Below, in pieces: positions 35,502 to 45,516 of a stretch of 64,000 nt of DNA (position 1 is the first letter of the stretch; each line of letters opens with the position of its first letter). The stretch is from Acinetobacter sp. WU_MDCI_Axc73 (lineage in GTDB: Bacteria > Pseudomonadota > Gammaproteobacteria > Pseudomonadales > Moraxellaceae). The stretch is taken from NCBI RefSeq assembly GCF_025562455.1, contig NZ_JAHPRO010000017.1, positions 1 to 64,000 of the forward strand. The letters run 5' to 3'. The notes under the pieces were generated by a model. The model saw nothing but the letters and a program-made list of their open reading frames with translations, made no database searches and was not told the origin of the DNA. The translations under genes were made by a program, and so were the position numbers.

Positions 35502-37031
35502 TTATTTCTTTAATGGTAATTTATCTGAAACAAAACCATATAATGCTGCAAAAGGTAGAGCGGTTCTTGCGAGATAAGCCACGCGCCATAATCCACCATG
35601 ATTAGCACCTTCCATCATCAATTCTAAAGGATGCTCAAGTGGTGTTTCTGGATTGGCGAGAGCATGATCATTTCTTAAGTCATGAACCCAAAGTGCCGCC
35701 ATAATCGCATTGGTCGTTTCTGGACTGAAGGCTTCGACATTGAATAAATCCGCTCCATTAAACGCAGCTTTTAACAGCGGATTCTTGGTCACAGAATGGG
35801 TGGTGGTTGAAGGGGCAATGTTAATACTGACACGTTGTCCTTGATGACGCGCCAATATTGCACGCCATTGCTGAATCCGCTTTGCCAATGCATAGTTTGG
35901 CCCTTGTTCAATTACTAAACAGTCTGCAATTCCATATTTTTTCCCATTATCAGAAGTGATGAGACTTGAATCATTGGTTTTAAAGAAATGCTTGAGTGAA
36001 AGAGTCGAAATCCCTTTGGTCAGTAACTTTTGTAGTGTAGAGCGATCCAGAGATTTTTGCTGTGCTGCCGAAACAACCTCTTTAGGTACCGCATAGACAT
36101 CGGTTGGTGTGCACATAAACATCAGACTGGTGTTGGCTTTGCGTTCACTTACCAAGCTCATAATCGTATCCATTGCCATCGAAACACGTACATGTTTTTC
36201 ACCGTCAAGATAGGCAATCGCAGCTAAATCCAGACTTTGTTCAAATTTGATCAGCCATTCAGCAATTTCGGGTAATTGTGTCAGGAGATTTGCACCCAGT
36301 TTGTTCTTAAGGTCATAAGAGGGGGTTGTATCATGTACAGGATCTAGGCTTGGTGCAATGAGAGTGGCGTTACCTTGCTGAATTGTGGATAATATTTTTT
36401 CCCAAACTTTGGCATTGGGTAAATCAACCGCAACAATATTCGCTTTCCATTTTGCAAGCCATGTGAGTGGTCCCGCTTCAGATGCCGCCCCAAAAAGCAC
36501 CATAGTACGATCTGACAAATCGAACCATTCAGGATGAGCATGAACTTTCCTTAATGCGGTTGCATGACTTGGCTCAATAATTCCACGTTGTTCCCAGTTT
36601 GAAATTTGATCAAGCAGCGCTTGTCCTTGTAGTTTTTGACCATGATACGGTACATACCATTCAGGTTTTTCCTGACTTTCACCCTTTATGATTACTGTAT
36701 TAAACTCAGCAATATTGGGTATCTGGATTACATCTTTGAGTAAGTATTGTTCACCATCACGATAAAACTCAAAACTATGATGTGCTTTATGTAAGCCCTG
36801 TTTTGCAATGGTAATCGGGTTGACTGTTTTTTCGATACCCAGTTTGACTAAAGCCTTAAAATAGGTGGGATAATTTTTACGCCAGTCTTTTTCTTTTACA
36901 GCCTGTTGAGAAATTTTATGATCCACTAGAGACAATGCTTCCGAGACAATTGCCTTGCCCGTGAAAGAAGTACTTGGCTTCTGAGTTGCAGGATTGACTG
37001 GGAACTGCAAACCTTCAATTGGACTGGACAT
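35502..37031 (-). CDS. Large conserved protein of unknown function
   Basis: Not recognised. 509 residues, soluble, without a signal peptide. A middle segment (LSDRTMVLFGAASEAGPLTWLAKWKANIVAVDLP, about 170-205; glycine pattern GAASEAG) looks like the nucleotide-binding start of a Rossmann fold, with VAVDLP as the second strand ending in an acid. The C-terminus has a helical segment (YLARTALPFAALYGF) that might touch a membrane. The gene is single, with its own hairpin downstream. I can offer an NAD(P)- or SAM-using oxidoreductase/transferase-like fold, at low confidence, and no function. Confidence 0.6.
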   Translation of the reverse strand: MSSPIEGLQFPVNPATQKPSTSFTGKAIVSEALSLVDHKISQQAVKEKDWRKNYPTYFKALVKLGIEKTVNPITIAKQGLHKAHHSFEFYRDGEQYLLKDVIQIPNIAEFNTVIIKGESQEKPEWYVPYHGQKLQGQALLDQISNWEQRGIIEPSHATALRKVHAHPEWFDLSDRTMVLFGAASEAGPLTWLAKWKANIVAVDLPNAKVWEKILSTIQQGNATLIAPSLDPVHDTTPSYDLKNKLGANLLTQLPEIAEWLIKFEQSLDLAAIAYLDGEKHVRVSMAMDTIMSLVSERKANTSLMFMCTPTDVYAVPKEVVSAAQQKSLDRSTLQKLLTKGISTLSLKHFFKTNDSSLITSDNGKKYGIADCLVIEQGPNYALAKRIQQWRAILARHQGQRVSINIAPSTTTHSVTKNPLLKAAFNGADLFNVEAFSPETTNAIMAALWVHDLRNDHALANPETPLEHPLELMMEGANHGGLWRVAYLARTALPFAALYGFVSDKLPLKK

Positions 37032-37241
37032 GAAAAAAAACTCACTTTAAATAGCATTAATATACAGATGTAAACATTATCTATGCCAACTCCCTTTCAG
37101 AGATGGCATTAACTACCAAAATTGAAAAAAAGCGTTAAATCTGGTGTCTAGTCGTAAACAAACTTCAGCGCTAAAGTGTATTTTTTATCTTAAAAAAGTT
37201 TTGCCATGAATTGGAAATTAAATTTTTCATTAAGAGTAGAG

Positions 37242-37266
37242 CAAAAAAAAAGCCCCGAAGGGCTTT
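37242..37266 (-). terminator. Terminator after the rhomboid gene
   Basis: On the minus strand AAAGCCC-TTCG-GGGCTTT followed by a T run: a textbook stem with a UUCG tetraloop, 38 bases after the rhomboid stop. Confidence 0.85.
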
Positions 37267-37303
37267 AAAAAGATAGAAATCAAATTAAAAAAGAGAGATC
37301 ACA

Positions 37304-37984
37304 TCAAAAAGGCAATTGAGTCAGCTTATTTAAGAAATGCTGAATTAGACGGGGTTCTAATATAATGGTCATCACTACACCATAAGCCGCTCCCCACAAA
37401 TGCGCGCTATGATTAATATTACTGTTACCACGTTTACCTGACCAAACACTATATCCCACATATAAAACTGCAAAAATAATAGCAGGCACAGGTATAAAAA
37501 ATACGAGAATCAATTTCCATGGTTCAAACAGAATATAGGCAAATAGCACTGCTGAAACCGCACCCGATGCACCCAAGCTTGCCCAGTGAGTATCATTCTT
37601 ATGTTTTAAATAACTTGGAAAAATTGCAAAAATCAGACCGCCCAGATAAAACAGCACAAAGCCGAGATCGTAAAAATACTGACGATAAAAACTTTCGATG
37701 ACACTGCCAAAGAAAAACAGCGTAATCATATTAAACAATAAATGAGTCCCATCGGCATGTACAAAACCATGAGTAATAAAGCGATCATATTGTCCACGCT
37801 GCATGGCTGGCGGCCAGAAAATCAGACGATTCATGATATTCTGGTTTGAAAAGGCCATAAGGGAGACAATTACAGTAATCGCGATAAGGGTAATCGTATG
37901 ATTAAATGGTAAATGAAACATAGTGAAATTTATAAATAATATGAACGTTAGCTGCCATAATGCCACTAAAAAACAAGAGAGCAC
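37304..37984 (-). CDS. Rhomboid family intramembrane serine protease
   Basis: Six-span inner-membrane protease of 226 residues that cleaves membrane-spanning segments. The core marks are HGFVHADGTHLLFNM (loop and span 2), the catalytic serine in SLGASGAVSAVLF and the catalytic histidine in NHSAHLWGAAYG. A GTG at 37984 with AGGA six bases upstream is the preferred start; a TTG at 38011 would add nine residues. A second rhomboid gene lies at 50.8 kb; the two are not close copies. Substrate unknown. Faces nfuA head to head. Confidence 0.85.
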   Translation of the reverse strand: MLSCFLVALWQLTFILFINFTMFHLPFNHTITLIAITVIVSLMAFSNQNIMNRLIFWPPAMQRGQYDRFITHGFVHADGTHLLFNMITLFFFGSVIESFYRQYFYDLGFVLFYLGGLIFAIFPSYLKHKNDTHWASLGASGAVSAVLFAYILFEPWKLILVFFIPVPAIIFAVLYVGYSVWSGKRGNSNINHSAHLWGAAYGVVMTIILEPRLIQHFLNKLTQLPF

Positions 37985-38082
37985 ATATTTTCCTATGAAT
38001 AAATCCGACAATTTTGGTTGATTTTTTTTAATTCTCCCGCATCTTCAGTTAAAATAAGCGCTTCAGCTTGAGGATCATGATT

Positions 38083-38721
38083 ATGTCGACTGAGAATACC
38101 AACACCGTGGTTGCAGAAGAAATTCCCAACCTTTTGATTACTCCAACTGCGCAAGAGTATTTAAGTGACTTGTTGGACAAACAAAATACTCCAGGGATTG
38201 GCGTTCGTATTTTTGTTGAGCATCCGGGTACTCCACGTGCTGAATGTTGTATGGCCTATAGCGCGCCTGATGAAGTGGTACCGACTGACTACAAACAAGA
38301 TTATGCCGCATTTCCTGCTTATATCGATCAGCCATCTATTCCTTATTTATTAGATGCAGTGATTGACTACAACAAAGACCGTTTTGGTGGTCAATTGACT
38401 TTCCGTGCGCCTAACTCAAAAGTGCCGCGTGTCGGGCCTGATGCATCGATTGAAGAGCGTATTACTTATATCCTTCAGTCTGAGATTAATCCAAGTTTGG
38501 AAGGACATGGGGGCAATTGTGCTTTAGTAGAAGTCCAAAATGATCCTGAAAAAGGTTTAACTGCTGTGCTTAAATTTGGTGGTGGTTGTCAGGGGTGTTC
38601 AGCAATTGATGTAACCTTGAAACAAGGAGTGGAAACGACTTTACGCCAGCATATTCCTGAGTTGCAGCGTGTTGTGGATCAAACTGACCATTCACAGACG
38701 GAAGGTGCATATTTCAAATAA
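38083..38721 (+). CDS. nfuA: Fe-S biogenesis protein NfuA
   Basis: Carrier that delivers [4Fe-4S] clusters to target enzymes, important under oxidative stress or low iron. About 212 residues: an N-terminal degenerate A-type (IscA-like) domain (ITPTAQEYLSDLLDKQ) whose cluster cysteines are mostly lost, and a C-terminal NifU domain (about 115-205) with the cluster-binding CxxC in GGGCQGCSAIDVTLK. Two such monomers hold one cluster. ATG at 38083 with GAGG upstream; earlier in-frame TTG/ATG codons are closer to that site. A terminator follows. Confidence 0.94.
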   Translation: MSTENTNTVVAEEIPNLLITPTAQEYLSDLLDKQNTPGIGVRIFVEHPGTPRAECCMAYSAPDEVVPTDYKQDYAAFPAYIDQPSIPYLLDAVIDYNKDRFGGQLTFRAPNSKVPRVGPDASIEERITYILQSEINPSLEGHGGNCALVEVQNDPEKGLTAVLKFGGGCQGCSAIDVTLKQGVETTLRQHIPELQRVVDQTDHSQTEGAYFK

Positions 38722-38741
38722 TCACGAAATATGACCTGAAG

Positions 38742-38770
38742 ACCTCTAGTTTAACTAGAGGTTTTTTTTT
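38742..38770 (+). terminator. Terminator after nfuA
   Basis: ACCTCTAGT-TTA-ACTAGAGGT followed by eight or more T residues. Intrinsic terminator. Confidence 0.88.
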
Positions 38771-38807
38771 GCCTAGAAATCGGAATTTTAAATAAAATAT
38801 GTAGAAA

Positions 38808-38828
38808 TAATGATAATTATTATCATTA
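38808..38828. promoter_or_regulatory. Perfect Fur box before the first catecholate-type receptor
   Basis: AATGATAAT-T-ATTATCATT is an exact palindrome (extended by one base on each side) and fits the Fur consensus. It lies about 100 bases before the receptor start codon. Confidence 0.85.
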
Positions 38829-38910
38829 GTATTGTTTTTTATATGTGGATTGTTACAATGCAGTCCTTCTTTTAAGTTTTTTTTAATATTTCCTAAAATA
38901 GGGGATGAAA

Positions 38911-41056
38911 ATGTCTCAACCTATATTACGCACAGTTCTCTCAGCTGCCATTGCAGCGACACTCTTTTCAATGGTTCATGCAGCAGAAGATGACACGTTA
39001 AATGCTGAACAAAGCACCACACAAACAGATTCAGCAAAATTAGAAAAAATTGTCTTAACCGCTAGTGGTCAGGCTGTCGATTTAAAAGAGGCTCCGGCTT
39101 CTATTTCTGTGATTACTGCTGAGGAGATAGAGAAACGTCCAGTTTCAAGTCTGGCCGATTTATTAAAACGTGTGCCAGGCGTAACAGGTGGTTTAAGTAC
39201 AAATGGCGACGGATCAAAAATAAAATTACGTGGCTTACCAGATAATTACACGCTGATATTGATAGATGGTAAGAGAATTGGTTCATCGCGTGATACTAAT
39301 TATCGTCCAGATTTAGGAAGACAGGATCTAAACTGGATTACTCCAGAGATGATTGAGCGAATTGAGGTGGTGCGCGGACCGATGTCCTCTCTGTATGGTT
39401 CAGATGCCATGGGTGGTGTAATCAATATCATTACTAAAAAAATTCAGGATCATTGGACAGGAAGTGCAACTTATAATTATACCCAGCCGACAACCTCAGA
39501 AGATAGAGGTCGTACCTTTCAAACTGGTGCTGTGGTCAGTGGACCATTAGCCGATAATGTCGGACTGCGTTTAAATGCGAGTCAGATTCGTCGTGAATCT
39601 GATAAAGGTTACACAATAACTAGCCCTCCTAGAGGTGGTGATGCAAATTTAAATAATGTTGAAGGTACTACTGGGTATGTTAATAATAACTTTGGCAGCC
39701 AACTAAACTTTCGATTAAATGAAAATCATGATTTATCATTGGAGGCGACCTACGGTATCGAAAAGAATTTAAAAGCCAAAGGAGTGACGACCCAAAATGG
39801 AGCAACAGGAGCAATCACGGGTCAAAATACAAACCAGAGTTGGGGCGCTGATAAATTAGAAAAACAAGGTTATGTGGCATCTTGGGATGGTAAATGGGGA
39901 CATGAAATTACCTCAAAATTATCTGCCTATTATAATGATTACGATCAATCAGGTGATGGCTTAACCGCAAAATCAAATGAATCAATTGTTGAAGGACAGG
40001 TCAATTTACCTTTTAACCTCATTGTGCCGAATAAGTTGACTGTGGGCGGACAATGGCGTCGATCAGAGCTTAATAATACAGATACAATTGGTACACCGAT
40101 TAAAGATGCAAATGGTAACGTAGTCCCTAGCTATGATGGTGTGGATTATGCTGGTAATGCTAAGCTCGAAGGTAAGACATGGGCTGTATTCATTGAAGAT
40201 ACTTTAGATTTAAGTGATCAACTGAAATTAACCCTTGGAAACCGCTATGACCACGATGATAAGTTTGGAGATCATAATAGTCCAAGAGCTTATCTGGTCT
40301 ATTTACCAAGTGAAGATTGGGCGATTAAGGGCGGGGTGGCAAGTGGTTTTCGTGCACCTACCATTAAAGAAAGTACAGCAGGAGCAGCAACTCGATCAGG
40401 TGGAAATGGTTGTACGTCTTTAGCTTCAATGGGATATCGTTCTGGCGGATGTTATATGGCGGGCAATGCTGATTTGCAACCAGAAAAAAGCACAAACTAT
40501 GAAATTGGCGTGAATTATACAGGCTTCGGTACAGATATTAATCTGACTTATTTCTATACTGACTTTGAAAATAAAATTGAATATGCAGCATTGGGTGAAT
40601 TTTAATGGTGTTTGGTGGACTCAGCTAAGAAATATACAAAAAGCAAGAACGGAAGGTCTGGAGTTTAGTGCATCAATTCCTATGACCGATCAACTTAAAT
40701 GGACCAATAGTGCAACGTACTTCTTCGAAGCAAAGAATCTTGATACAGGCGCAGCCTTAATTAATACGCCTGAATTAACAGCAACTTCTTCTTTGGATTA
40801 TCTTGTAAATGATGCATGGTCAGTGAATTTATTAGCGGAATATGTAGATAAGCAGTATTCAACCAATGTGACTAAAGGGACTACTTTGCAAAAAGCACAT
40901 ACTGTTTTTGGTTTAGCTACAAATTATGATGTCAATGATGATCTTACCATCCGTGCGGGTATGAATAATGTATTAAATAAAAAACTTGCTCGGAGTACGT
41001 CGAGTTATTATCTAGAAGGGCAATCAGCCTTTGTAGGAATGACTTATCGATTCTAA
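38911..41056 (+). pseudogene. TonB-dependent receptor (FepA/CirA type), interrupted by a one-base frameshift
   Basis: Outer-membrane receptor for a ferric siderophore, probably catecholate, about 715 residues if read through. Leader to VHAA, TonB box region KIVLTASG, plug with IKLRGLPDNYTLILIDGKRIG and MIERIEVVRGPMSSLYGSDAMGGVINIITKK, then barrel strands. At 40600-40603 a run of four T shifts the frame: the first part stops at 40603-40605 (AALGEF-stop) and the second frame continues with NGVWWTQLRNIQKARTEG to the terminal FVGMTYRF. Three T would restore one frame. It may be a true mutation, phase variation at a very short run (unlikely), or a sequencing error. ATG at 38911 has AGGGG at good spacing. 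Confidence 0.9.
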
Positions 41057-41072
41057 GAATCAACTTAATCTT

Positions 41073-41098
41073 AAAAGACGCCTCGTGCGTCTTTTTTT
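41073..41098 (+). terminator. Terminator after the first receptor
   Basis: AAAAGACGC-CTCGT-GCGTCTTTT followed by TTT. Separates the two receptor genes. Confidence 0.85.
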
Positions 41099-41139
41099 AT
41101 CTAAAATTTAATGAATAAAACTTTCTAAATAATTTAATC

Positions 41140-41158
41140 GTTAATAATAATAATTCTC
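41140..41158. promoter_or_regulatory. Fur box before the second receptor
   Basis: GTTAATAATAATAATTCTC matches 15 of 19 positions of the Fur consensus. It lies 90 bases before the ATG of the second receptor. Confidence 0.6.
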
Positions 41159-41247
41159 GTTTTTGTTGAATTTTACATTTTTTTTGCTAAAATGCCTGCA
41201 AGTTTTAAGCTTATTTTAAGTTTTTAAGAAATCATAAGGGGTGGGTA

Positions 41248-43317
41248 ATGATTCGGCGTTCAATTTTAGCGGCATCAATTTTGACCAGTATGGCAGCAAA
41301 TGCAAATACTGCAGTTGAGAAAAATAGCAATGTTAGCGACAAACAAGCTGAACAAGTAAAACTTGAAACAATTGTTGTTACTGCTACAGGTTACGAACAG
41401 GATGTTTCTAAAGCACCTGCATCCGTGACCGTCATTAGCCGTGAAGAGCTCAATAAACGTGAATATAACGATATAACTGATGTACTTAGAAATACGCCAG
41501 GGGTGGTTATTTCGGGCTCAGGTTCTGCTCAGACCGTTAGTATTCGTGGTATGTCCTCCAATTACACGCTCTTTTTAGTTGATGGTAAACGTCAATATTC
41601 TAAGGATATCAATCCAAACGGCGATGATAATGGTTTTGAAAAAAATATTTTGCCACCAATAGCTGCAATAGAACGTATTGAAATTATTCGAGGACCTGCG
41701 TCAACGTTGTATGGTACAGATGCAATGGGTGGTGTTATCAATATCATTACTAAGAAAGTAAGTGATGAATGGACAGGTACAGTTGAGTTAGGTACGGTCA
41801 TTCAGGATCAAGGCGATGCTGGAGATATTAAAAATGGATCGGTTTATCTGGCAGGGCCACTTATTCCAAATAAATTAGGTTTACAACTTAATGTTAATAA
41901 ACAAAAACGCGAAGAAGATCATTATATTGGTGGTTTTCGTGGTAATGAACGAGAAAGTTTAAATACACGTTTAACCTATTTGATTAGTGATGATCATGAC
42001 CTTGCTTTAGATGCTAATTTTGTTAAGCAAGAAAGTGAGTCGACAGTTGGGAAAACAGTAGAAGCTGTAGCCAATGCAGCTGATTCATCTTCACGTAATT
42101 ATCGCGATGTTTATTCGATTACACACAATGGCCGTTACACAGACAATCTGAATAGTACGACCTATTTACAATACGAAAATTCTAAAAACCCTGACCGTGA
42201 AAATACTACATTAGATACTAAAGGTATAAAATTAGAGACTTGGACCTTCAATAACCAATGGAACTGGACTTTAGCCGATCATGTTTTATCTTTTGGTGCT
42301 TACTATAAAGATGAATCATTAAATGATAAGGCGACTAACCGTAACCCCAATATTCCAACTTTTAGTGAACTGACGCGCTGGTCTGCTGCGGTATTTTTAG
42401 AAGATACTTGGAGTATGACAGATCGTTTTAATCTCACAGGTGGTTTACGTTATGATTATGATGAAAACTACAAAGGAAATCTTTCACCGCGTCTATATGG
42501 TGTGTATAGCTTCAATGATAACTTAACATTCAAAGGTGGCGTCTCTACGGGATATAAACAACCTGACATTCGTTCAGCCACGGAAGGTTTCTATAGTGTA
42601 ACAGGTGGGGGCGGTTCTCCAACACCTACAGGACGCGGCATCATTCGAGCCAACCCAGAGCTTGATCCAGAAAGTAGTGTATCTTCTGAATTTGGAATTA
42701 ACTGGAAAAATGATTATTTGAGAGCATCACTAACGGGCTATATCACTCAGTTTAAAGATAAAATCACAGAAGTTCGTACCTGTGAAACAGATACAGATGG
42801 CTCCACAACCAATAGAAATAATGTGGCTGCATGGAAATGTGCTGAAGGTGCCATACCATTCTACTTTATTAGCGACCGTATCAATGTTGATAAAGCAGAA
42901 CTTAAGGGGATCGAAGCGACTGTAGAAGCAGATGTAAACGAATATATGACTGTGAGTGCAAACTATACTTTCACAGATACAGAAATCAAATCTGGTGAGT
43001 TTAAAGGTCTTCCTTTAAACGAAATGCCTGAACATATATTTAATATTACGGTTGATTACGACATTAATGATGCTTTAAATATCTGGTCACGTTTGCATTA
43101 TCGTGGCGAAACTTCCGCATACTTAAGCCGTACATCAATGTCTAATCCAAATCCTGGCTATGAGTTTTTAGATATTGGTTTTAACTATCAATTTACCTCA
43201 AATCTGAAAGGTAAATTTGGTGTATATAACCTGTTAAATGAAAAAGCAGAAAATTCTGATGGTGATCAGTTGCTTGATGGTCGTCGTTATGGCATTAGTT
43301 TCGTAGCCAACTTTTAA
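41248..43317 (+). CDS. TonB-dependent receptor (FepA/CirA type)
   Basis: Outer-membrane ferric siderophore receptor, 689 residues, intact. Leader to ANANT, TonB box LETIVVTATG, plug with VSIRGMSSNYTLFLVDGKRQ and IERIEIIRGPASTLYGTDAMGGVINIITKK, barrel, and last strand RYGISFVANF. The plug is clearly akin to that of the preceding receptor, so the pair came from a duplication, but loops differ (for example a two-cysteine loop at CETDTDGS...KCAEG), so ligands probably differ. A GGGGTGGG-like site precedes the ATG. The catecholate ligand is inference from family. Confidence 0.92.
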   Translation: MIRRSILAASILTSMAANANTAVEKNSNVSDKQAEQVKLETIVVTATGYEQDVSKAPASVTVISREELNKREYNDITDVLRNTPGVVISGSGSAQTVSIRGMSSNYTLFLVDGKRQYSKDINPNGDDNGFEKNILPPIAAIERIEIIRGPASTLYGTDAMGGVINIITKKVSDEWTGTVELGTVIQDQGDAGDIKNGSVYLAGPLIPNKLGLQLNVNKQKREEDHYIGGFRGNERESLNTRLTYLISDDHDLALDANFVKQESESTVGKTVEAVANAADSSSRNYRDVYSITHNGRYTDNLNSTTYLQYENSKNPDRENTTLDTKGIKLETWTFNNQWNWTLADHVLSFGAYYKDESLNDKATNRNPNIPTFSELTRWSAAVFLEDTWSMTDRFNLTGGLRYDYDENYKGNLSPRLYGVYSFNDNLTFKGGVSTGYKQPDIRSATEGFYSVTGGGGSPTPTGRGIIRANPELDPESSVSSEFGINWKNDYLRASLTGYITQFKDKITEVRTCETDTDGSTTNRNNVAAWKCAEGAIPFYFISDRINVDKAELKGIEATVEADVNEYMTVSANYTFTDTEIKSGEFKGLPLNEMPEHIFNITVDYDINDALNIWSRLHYRGETSAYLSRTSMSNPNPGYEFLDIGFNYQFTSNLKGKFGVYNLLNEKAENSDGDQLLDGRRYGISFVANF

Positions 43318-43348
43318 CCATTGTATCCAAGTCTTGTCATAACCAATT

Positions 43349-43374
43349 AAAAAAGCCGCATAAGCGGCTTTTTT
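43349..43374. terminator. Two-way terminator between receptor and convergent gene
   Basis: AAAAAAGCCGC-ATAA-GCGGCTTTTTT, with A runs on one side and T runs on the other, so it serves both strands. Confidence 0.88.
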
Positions 43375-43377
43375 AAT

Positions 43378-44373
43378 TTAATTCAGAATATTCTTAACCT
43401 GTTCAGAATAATAAAACTTTTCCAGATAATGTCGTGCACGTTTACGCAAATGCTTGGATTGAATCAATTCTTGAATAATCGGGGTTAATAATTCAGTCAG
43501 TTGATTCTGAATCAGTTCTTCATTGATATTTATATCGCTCAACAACAAATCAAAAGAACGTTCCTGATTACGTGCGTACCATGCATAGACACCATCATGC
43601 ACTTGCTGTTTTAGATAATCGGTCTGGCGAATGTGTTCCCAGATTTCATGTCCCATTCCCACGGTTTTTGGTAAATCATTGACTTCGATATATTGACGAA
43701 TAACATTCACAGGTAATTTTTTAATTTTATGCCATAAATTGGCCTGAAATTGATAAAGCTTTTCATCATTAAAATGTTGATTCAGTACTGTTTCACTGAG
43801 CTGACTGAGCTTAATAATATTTTTTTGTAAATAATTAGCGACTGTATCATCAAGATTGGAGTCTGTCACAGATTCAAGTACAGATTTTCCCATTTTCATA
43901 AAACGTCCAACACCGGGAACTTTTTTACTCATGAGGGAATTATCCAGATAATCCTGAATGGAGTGTTGAATAAGTTGAGTCACCATGGTTGAAAATGCAG
44001 GATTATTGGTCATACGTTTAATGAGAGCCTTGCGATGTTCGCTTTTGCTGGCAACGTATTGGGCAATATGGTCAATTGTTGCTACAGGGATAATGTCTTC
44101 AATCGTCGTATGATCATTGTTTGGATGAATTAAGGCAAAACGAATATGTTCAGTAATTTGCTCAATTAAAAAGGGACTCGCAGCATGATCTAAAATTTGC
44201 GTTTGAATCAAATGATAAATTTGTTCAAATGACCATAAATCTTTTAATTGTTGTTTTCTAAACCAGTGATAAAATTCAGAAAACTCAGACTGAATGGTTG
44301 TTTTTTGAGAAAACTGCTGATCCAGAAAATCAAGCTGTGCTTCTATTAATTGGTCAATGATCGCGTTGCTCAT
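43378..44373 (-). CDS. Conserved all-helical protein of unknown function
   Basis: Not recognised. 331 residues, rich in Q, I, L and H, mostly helix, no signal peptide or membrane span. One internal segment looks like the DUF445-type or helical-repeat proteins (MSKKVPGVGRFMKMGKSVLES). The C-terminal half (IWEHIRQTDYLKQQVHDGVYAWYARN, then ELLTPIIQELIQSK, YLEKFYYSEQVK) aligns by eye with the C-terminal half of the 710-1774 protein. The gene lies 96 bases after a lipase-like gene on the same strand. Its size fits a lipase chaperone, but it lacks the membrane anchor and Lif motif, so that was rejected. Confidence 0.65.
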   Translation of the reverse strand: MSNAIIDQLIEAQLDFLDQQFSQKTTIQSEFSEFYHWFRKQQLKDLWSFEQIYHLIQTQILDHAASPFLIEQITEHIRFALIHPNNDHTTIEDIIPVATIDHIAQYVASKSEHRKALIKRMTNNPAFSTMVTQLIQHSIQDYLDNSLMSKKVPGVGRFMKMGKSVLESVTDSNLDDTVANYLQKNIIKLSQLSETVLNQHFNDEKLYQFQANLWHKIKKLPVNVIRQYIEVNDLPKTVGMGHEIWEHIRQTDYLKQQVHDGVYAWYARNQERSFDLLLSDININEELIQNQLTELLTPIIQELIQSKHLRKRARHYLEKFYYSEQVKNILN

Positions 44374-44469
44374 AATCTCTCTAAATTTAAAGTCTGAGTT
44401 TTAAACACTTTACATTAAATGTTATCTCTGCATATTTAACTTTTAATGTGTAGTGATTCATCTCTTGTT

Positions 44470-45516
44470 TTAATCGGATACTGAATGTCTACCTAAGGAC
44501 ACCAACGGATCGATTAGTGGATTTTTTTGTTTTTGGGTTTTTTCCAAAAAAGGCAAATAGTATTGAATAACCAGTTGATCTGCTTCCAGTATTGGCATAT
44601 GTCCGACATGATTTAAAATAATCGGCGCTTCGGCGCGTTTCAACATTTTCTTTAATTCACCTGCCGCTTCTACATTGACAATCTTATCCTGTGCGCCCCA
44701 TAAAATTAAGGTGGGTGCTTCAATTGATCGAGCTAAAACTGAAAATGTATCTGGGGTATAAAGTCGCTTTAACGCCACCAATTGATCAACAATTTTACTG
44801 GTTTCTTGCGCATGTATGATTAGATTTTGCTCCATGGCATCTTTGTAGGCACTGGATAAAAAAGGCTGTTGGTACATGACTTGACCCAACACATAATTTA
44901 AATCGCCTTTTTTAGAAACAATTAGTTGTTTCAGATAGGTTGGATCTTTTAAATAGATTGTATTTGCGGAATAATAAACCCCAGCACTACTGATTAAAAA
45001 TAAACTTTGGGTGTCGAAAGCATATTGAGATGCATAAAGCATCGCAATTGCTCCACCTACTGAATGCCCGACAATATTGACTTGGTTGGATAAATGCGCA
45101 GCTTCGGTAAAGCGTCGAAGTTTTTCAGTGACGTTGGGTACAGATAAATCAAAATCCTTTGGAACAATAGTGTCACCTGCCATAGGCAGATCAGGAATGA
45201 TTACGTGATAATAAGGAGTTAATGCTTTTGCGATAGAATTCCAGTTATCACGGCTTCCTGCTAAACCATGAATTAGTAAAATCGTCGGTTTATTTGACAT
45301 TCCACCTTCACTATAAACCCATGTAATATCATCTACTTTTAAGCTTTTGGTTTTTAAGCCTGCCCAGTTACGTTGCTGTTGAAGTTCATCATGTAAATTA
45401 AACTGGCAGTCTGCGGCTTGAACATTTTGTAAACTTCCTCCAAATAGTCCTATACATATACACATAGCCAATGCCCATGTATAGAAAAAGCTAATTTGAG
45501 GAATACGGAAAGTCAT
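44470..45516 (-). CDS. Secreted lipase/esterase-like alpha/beta hydrolase
   Basis: 348 residues with a leader or anchor (TWALAMCICIGLFGGSLQNVQA), cleavage likely after QAA. The alpha/beta-hydrolase core shows the oxyanion strand ILLIHGLAGSRDNW, the nucleophile elbow NIVGHSVGGAIA (catalytic S), the acid in LILWGAQDKIVN and the histidine in NHVGHMPIL. The lipase type with HGxxxxRDNW is common in Acinetobacter and Moraxella esterases. One cysteine lies just after the leader (ADCQF), not placed as a lipobox. Likely acts on esters or lipids outside the inner membrane. Confidence 0.87.
   Translation of the reverse strand: MTFRIPQISFFYTWALAMCICIGLFGGSLQNVQAADCQFNLHDELQQQRNWAGLKTKSLKVDDITWVYSEGGMSNKPTILLIHGLAGSRDNWNSIAKALTPYYHVIIPDLPMAGDTIVPKDFDLSVPNVTEKLRRFTEAAHLSNQVNIVGHSVGGAIAMLYASQYAFDTQSLFLISSAGVYYSANTIYLKDPTYLKQLIVSKKGDLNYVLGQVMYQQPFLSSAYKDAMEQNLIIHAQETSKIVDQLVALKRLYTPDTFSVLARSIEAPTLILWGAQDKIVNVEAAGELKKMLKRAEAPIILNHVGHMPILEADQLVIQYYLPFLEKTQKQKNPLIDPLVSLGRHSVSD

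Noticed and set aside
38905-38910. ATG at 38905 as receptor start
   Set aside because: It abuts the AGGGG site; the ATG at 38911 has proper spacing.
43378-44373. Lipase chaperone (LipB/Lif) for the neighbouring lipase-like gene
   Set aside because: Size fits, but there is no N-terminal membrane anchor or Lif motif, and the hydrolase is not the chaperone-dependent type.
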